A stretch of DNA of 64,000 nt from Pleomorphomonas sp. NRK KF1 (GTDB lineage Bacteria > Pseudomonadota > Alphaproteobacteria > Rhizobiales > Pleomorphomonadaceae), in the NCBI RefSeq assembly GCF_023721755.1, contig NZ_JAMDLH010000004.1, forward strand, positions 248,001 through 312,000, read 5' to 3'. The notes below the pieces were generated by a model. It did no database searches, was not told the origin of the DNA, and worked only from the letters and a program-made list of their open reading frames with translations. Position numbers and translations under genes: made by a program. Positions 61,770-64,000 of this stretch are shown here, one piece after another (within the stretch, counting starts at the first letter, position 1; every line of letters starts with the position of its first letter).

Positions 61770-63303
61770 CCGGCGCGTCGCCCGATACCAGCCTGTCGCC
61801 CATATCGTCCTGAGGTTCTGCGCCTTCGCGCAGAATGACAGGAGAGGGATAGGAACGGGAGCTTCATCTCGCGGCCTGAGAAGCACCGGAAACGCGACGC
61901 ATCCCCTTGTTTCATATCAATTAATCGTCATCCTCTGCGAAGGCAGAGGACCTCAGGAAGGTAGGGCGAGCCGCCCCTATCGGCCTCCCCCTCCGCGAAG
62001 GCGTCATCCTCCCCTCACCCAGCCGCGCCCCACAGCGAGGAAACCGCCAGGGCGGTGCTGTTCCCGGCCTCCGACGACGGCGGCTTCGTGGCCGTGTGAA
62101 CGGCGCGTCGCCACGAGCCGGCGCATCGCCATGGATCGAGCGTCGCCCGATACCAGCCTCTCGCCCATCTCGTCCTGAGGTTCTGCGCCTTCGCGCAGAA
62201 TGACAGGAGAGGGATAGGAACGGGAGCTTCATCTCGCGGCCTGAGAAGCACCGGAAACGCGACGCATCCCCTTGTTTCATATCAATTAATCGTCATCCTG
62301 TGCTTTAGGCGCAGGACCTCAGGAAGGTCGGGCGAGCCGCCCCTATCGGCCTCCCCTCACCCGGCCGCGCCCCACAGCGAGGAAACCGCCAGGGCGGTGC
62401 TGTTCCCGGCCTCCGACGAGGGCAGCTTCGTCGGCGGCGAAGAACTCTTCTTCGACGGCGGCTTCGTGGCCGTGTGAAGGCAAATCGCCATGAGCCGCCG
62501 GGTCGCCCGATACAAGCCTCTCGCCCATCTCGTCCTGAGGTTCTGCGCCTTCGCGCAGAATGACAATCTATCTATATGTTTCTAAAATATAATTCTGTCA
62601 TCCTCTGCGAAGGCAGAGGACCTCAGGACGAGAAATCCCGACGCCCCTATCATCCTCCCCTCACCCAGCCGCGCCCCACAGCGAGGAAACCGCCAGGGCG
62701 GTGCTGTTCCTGGCCTCCGACGACGGCGGCTTCGTCGGCGGCGAAGAACTCTTCTTCGACGGCGGCTTCGTGGCCGTGTGACCGGCTCGTCACCGCGAGC
62801 CGGCGTGTCGCCATGGATCGTGCGTCGCCCGATACAAGCCTGTCGCCATATCGTCCTGAGGTTCTGCGCCTTCGCGCAGAATGACAATCTATCTATATGT
62901 TTCTAAAATATAATTCTGTCATCCTGCGCGAAGGCGCAGGACCTCAGGACGAGAAATCTCGCCGTCCCTATCATCCTCCCCTCACCCAGCCGCGCCCCAC
63001 AGCGAGGAAACCGCCAGGGCGGTGCTGTTCCTGGCCTCCGACGAGAGCAGCTTCGTCGGCGGCGTAGAACTCTTCTTCGACGGCAGCTTCGTGGCCGTGT
63101 GAACGGCGTGTCACCACGAGCCGGCAAATCGCCATGGATCGTGCGTCGCCCGATACCAGCCTGTCGCCATCTCGTCCCGAGGTTCTGCGCCTTCGCGCAG
63201 AATGACAATCTATCTATATGTTTCTAAAATATAATTCTGTCATCCTGCGCGAAGGCGCAGGACCTCAGGACGAGAAATCTCGCCGCTCCTATCATCCTCC
63301 CCC
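61770..63303. repeat. Tandem array of REP plus SDR-tail units
   Basis: About 1.5 kb without an intact gene. Four partial copies of the SDR tail lie at 62034-62098, 62375-62477, 62679-62781 and 63000-63102, with periods of about 341, 304 and 321 bp. Each is preceded by a short piece identical to the end of the esterase gene (TCACCC(A/G)GCCGCGCCCCAC) and followed by an inverted REP pair. The unit is therefore the SDR-to-esterase intergenic region, multiplied. REP copies occur near 61805, 61928, 62168, 62290, 62530, 62596, 62850, 62917, 63173 and 63239. Confidence 0.85.
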
Positions 63304-64000
63304 TCACCCGGCCGCGCCCCACTTCAGCGCCTTCTCGAGCGCCGGCCCGAAGAAGGCCCAGTCGTGGCCGCCCTCCCATTCCTCGTAGCCGTAATCGAAG
63401 CCCAGCGTTTCCATCTCCGCGGCGAAGCGGCGGTTGTCGGCGAGGAAGAACGCGTCGGACAGGCCGCAGGCCGTGCGGATGCGCGGCTTGACGGCCGCCC
63501 CGGCAAGCCCGCGCGCCAGGGCGGGAACGTCGAGCCGGGGGTCGTAGGCGAGGTCCTCGCCCAGCACCGCCTGGAAATCCCGGATCAGCCGCTCGCCCCA
63601 CATGCCCTTCAGCGCCTCCACCGTCAGGTCGCGCGCCTTAAGGTCGAAATCCTCGCGCAGGTTGAGGCAGGGCGAGGAGAAGGCCGCGCACCAGCCGAAC
63701 CGCTCGGGCCGGGAGAGCGCGACGCGCAGCGCGCCGAAGCCGCCCATCGACGCGCCGACCACGCCCGTCCGCTCGCGCGCCGTGTCGACGTTGAAGAGGT
63801 CGGCGCAGACGCGCGGCAGCTCGTCGGCCACGTGGGTGAAGTAGTCGAGGCCATAGCGCATGTCGGCGTAGAAGCTGCGCGCCACCTCCGGCATGATCAC
63901 GATGGCCTCGCCCTCGGCGGCGAAGGTCGCCAGCGTGGTGTAGTCGAGATAGTCGCCCGACCGGCCGCAGATGCCGTGCAAGAGATACACCGCCGACCGC
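63304..64000 (-). CDS. Esterase-D-like alpha/beta hydrolase, 5' end outside window
   Basis: At least 231 residues of an esterase-D/putative-esterase family protein; the frame is open to the window edge (VYLLHGICGRSGDYLDYTTL). Nucleophile elbow GASMGGFGALR (Ser), Asp and His in 'LGFDYGYEEWEGGHDWAFF'. Acts on acyl esters such as S-formylglutathione or surface esters; the substrate is unknown. Its last 20 bp recur in each unit of the adjacent array. Confidence 0.9.
   Translation of the reverse strand, partial: RSAVYLLHGICGRSGDYLDYTTLATFAAEGEAIVIMPEVARSFYADMRYGLDYFTHVADELPRVCADLFNVDTARERTGVVGASMGGFGALRVALSRPERFGWCAAFSSPCLNLREDFDLKARDLTVEALKGMWGERLIRDFQAVLGEDLAYDPRLDVPALARGLAGAAVKPRIRTACGLSDAFFLADNRRFAAEMETLGFDYGYEEWEGGHDWAFFGPALEKALKWGAAG

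Overview
The window is GC-rich bacterial DNA with short intergenic gaps and tightly overlapping operons. The gene families (DUF3309 peptide, HbpS/GlcG protein, PQQ glucose dehydrogenase, AcoR-like regulator beside an acetaldehyde-type dehydrogenase) and the many palindromic intergenic repeats suggest an alphaproteobacterium, probably order Hyphomicrobiales. That placement is inference. No rRNA, tRNA, CRISPR array or intact transposase gene was seen.

Layout. (1) 0.25-8.6 kb, minus strand: a type I restriction-modification operon, hsdR-hsdM-hsdS, extended by an HNH-type protein and an Mrr-type endonuclease. (2) 8.7-12.3 kb, minus: a T7-like podovirus tail/internal-virion module (gp11-, gp12-, gp13- and gp14-like) with no other phage genes. 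(3) 12.6-17.2 kb: three toxin-antitoxin pairs (ParDE, HipBA with three evenly spaced operators, CcdAB) around a DUF3309 peptide and a cupin/AraC pair. (4) 17.2-46.3 kb: mostly chromosomal housekeeping and accessory genes (glutamine amidotransferase, a damaged RhuM locus, NifX-like/DUF134 pair, two CDF transporters, LysE exporter, GGDEF-EAL protein, aldehyde dehydrogenase with its GAF-Fis regulator, MarR/MBL pair, methyltransferase). It ends in a three-gene operon for ATC hydrolase, a cysteine-desulfidase-like enzyme and a YkvI-like transporter, behind a good sigma-54 promoter. (5) 47.2-53.1 kb: a compact, visibly more AT-rich island. (6) 53.2-64 kb: a sigma-54 enhancer-binding protein, DUF4126 protein, a likely small RNA, PPK2, PRC-barrel protein, PQQ glucose dehydrogenase, a TetR/SDR deletion remnant with a tandem array, and an esterase cut by the window end.

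The most interesting part is the island at 47.2-53.1 kb. A divergent XRE regulator faces an OGG1-like DNA glycosylase. Then come seven genes, six of them overlapping their upstream neighbour by 1-4 nt: a small protein, a PfkB-like kinase fused to a nucleoside 2-deoxyribosyltransferase, a QueC-like enzyme, a second small protein paralogous to the first, a second PfkB-like protein, an FRG-domain protein and a short acidic protein. Base synthesis or activation, nucleoside handling, base excision and a probable toxin in one unit look like a nucleotide-based defence or conflict system that I cannot match to a named one. It sits between the sigma-54 activator gene and the sigma-54 promoter of the cysteine/ATC operon, as if it had split a regulator from its target.

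The intergenic space holds a very dense set of repeats: REP-like palindromes (core GTCATCCTGCGC...GCGCAGGACCTC), usually as inverted pairs around an AT-rich spacer, longer composite elements with a 110-130 bp spacer, and a second family of nested palindromes. REP sequence has been read into one gene (RhuM), and REP units take part in a tandem array next to the esterase gene.
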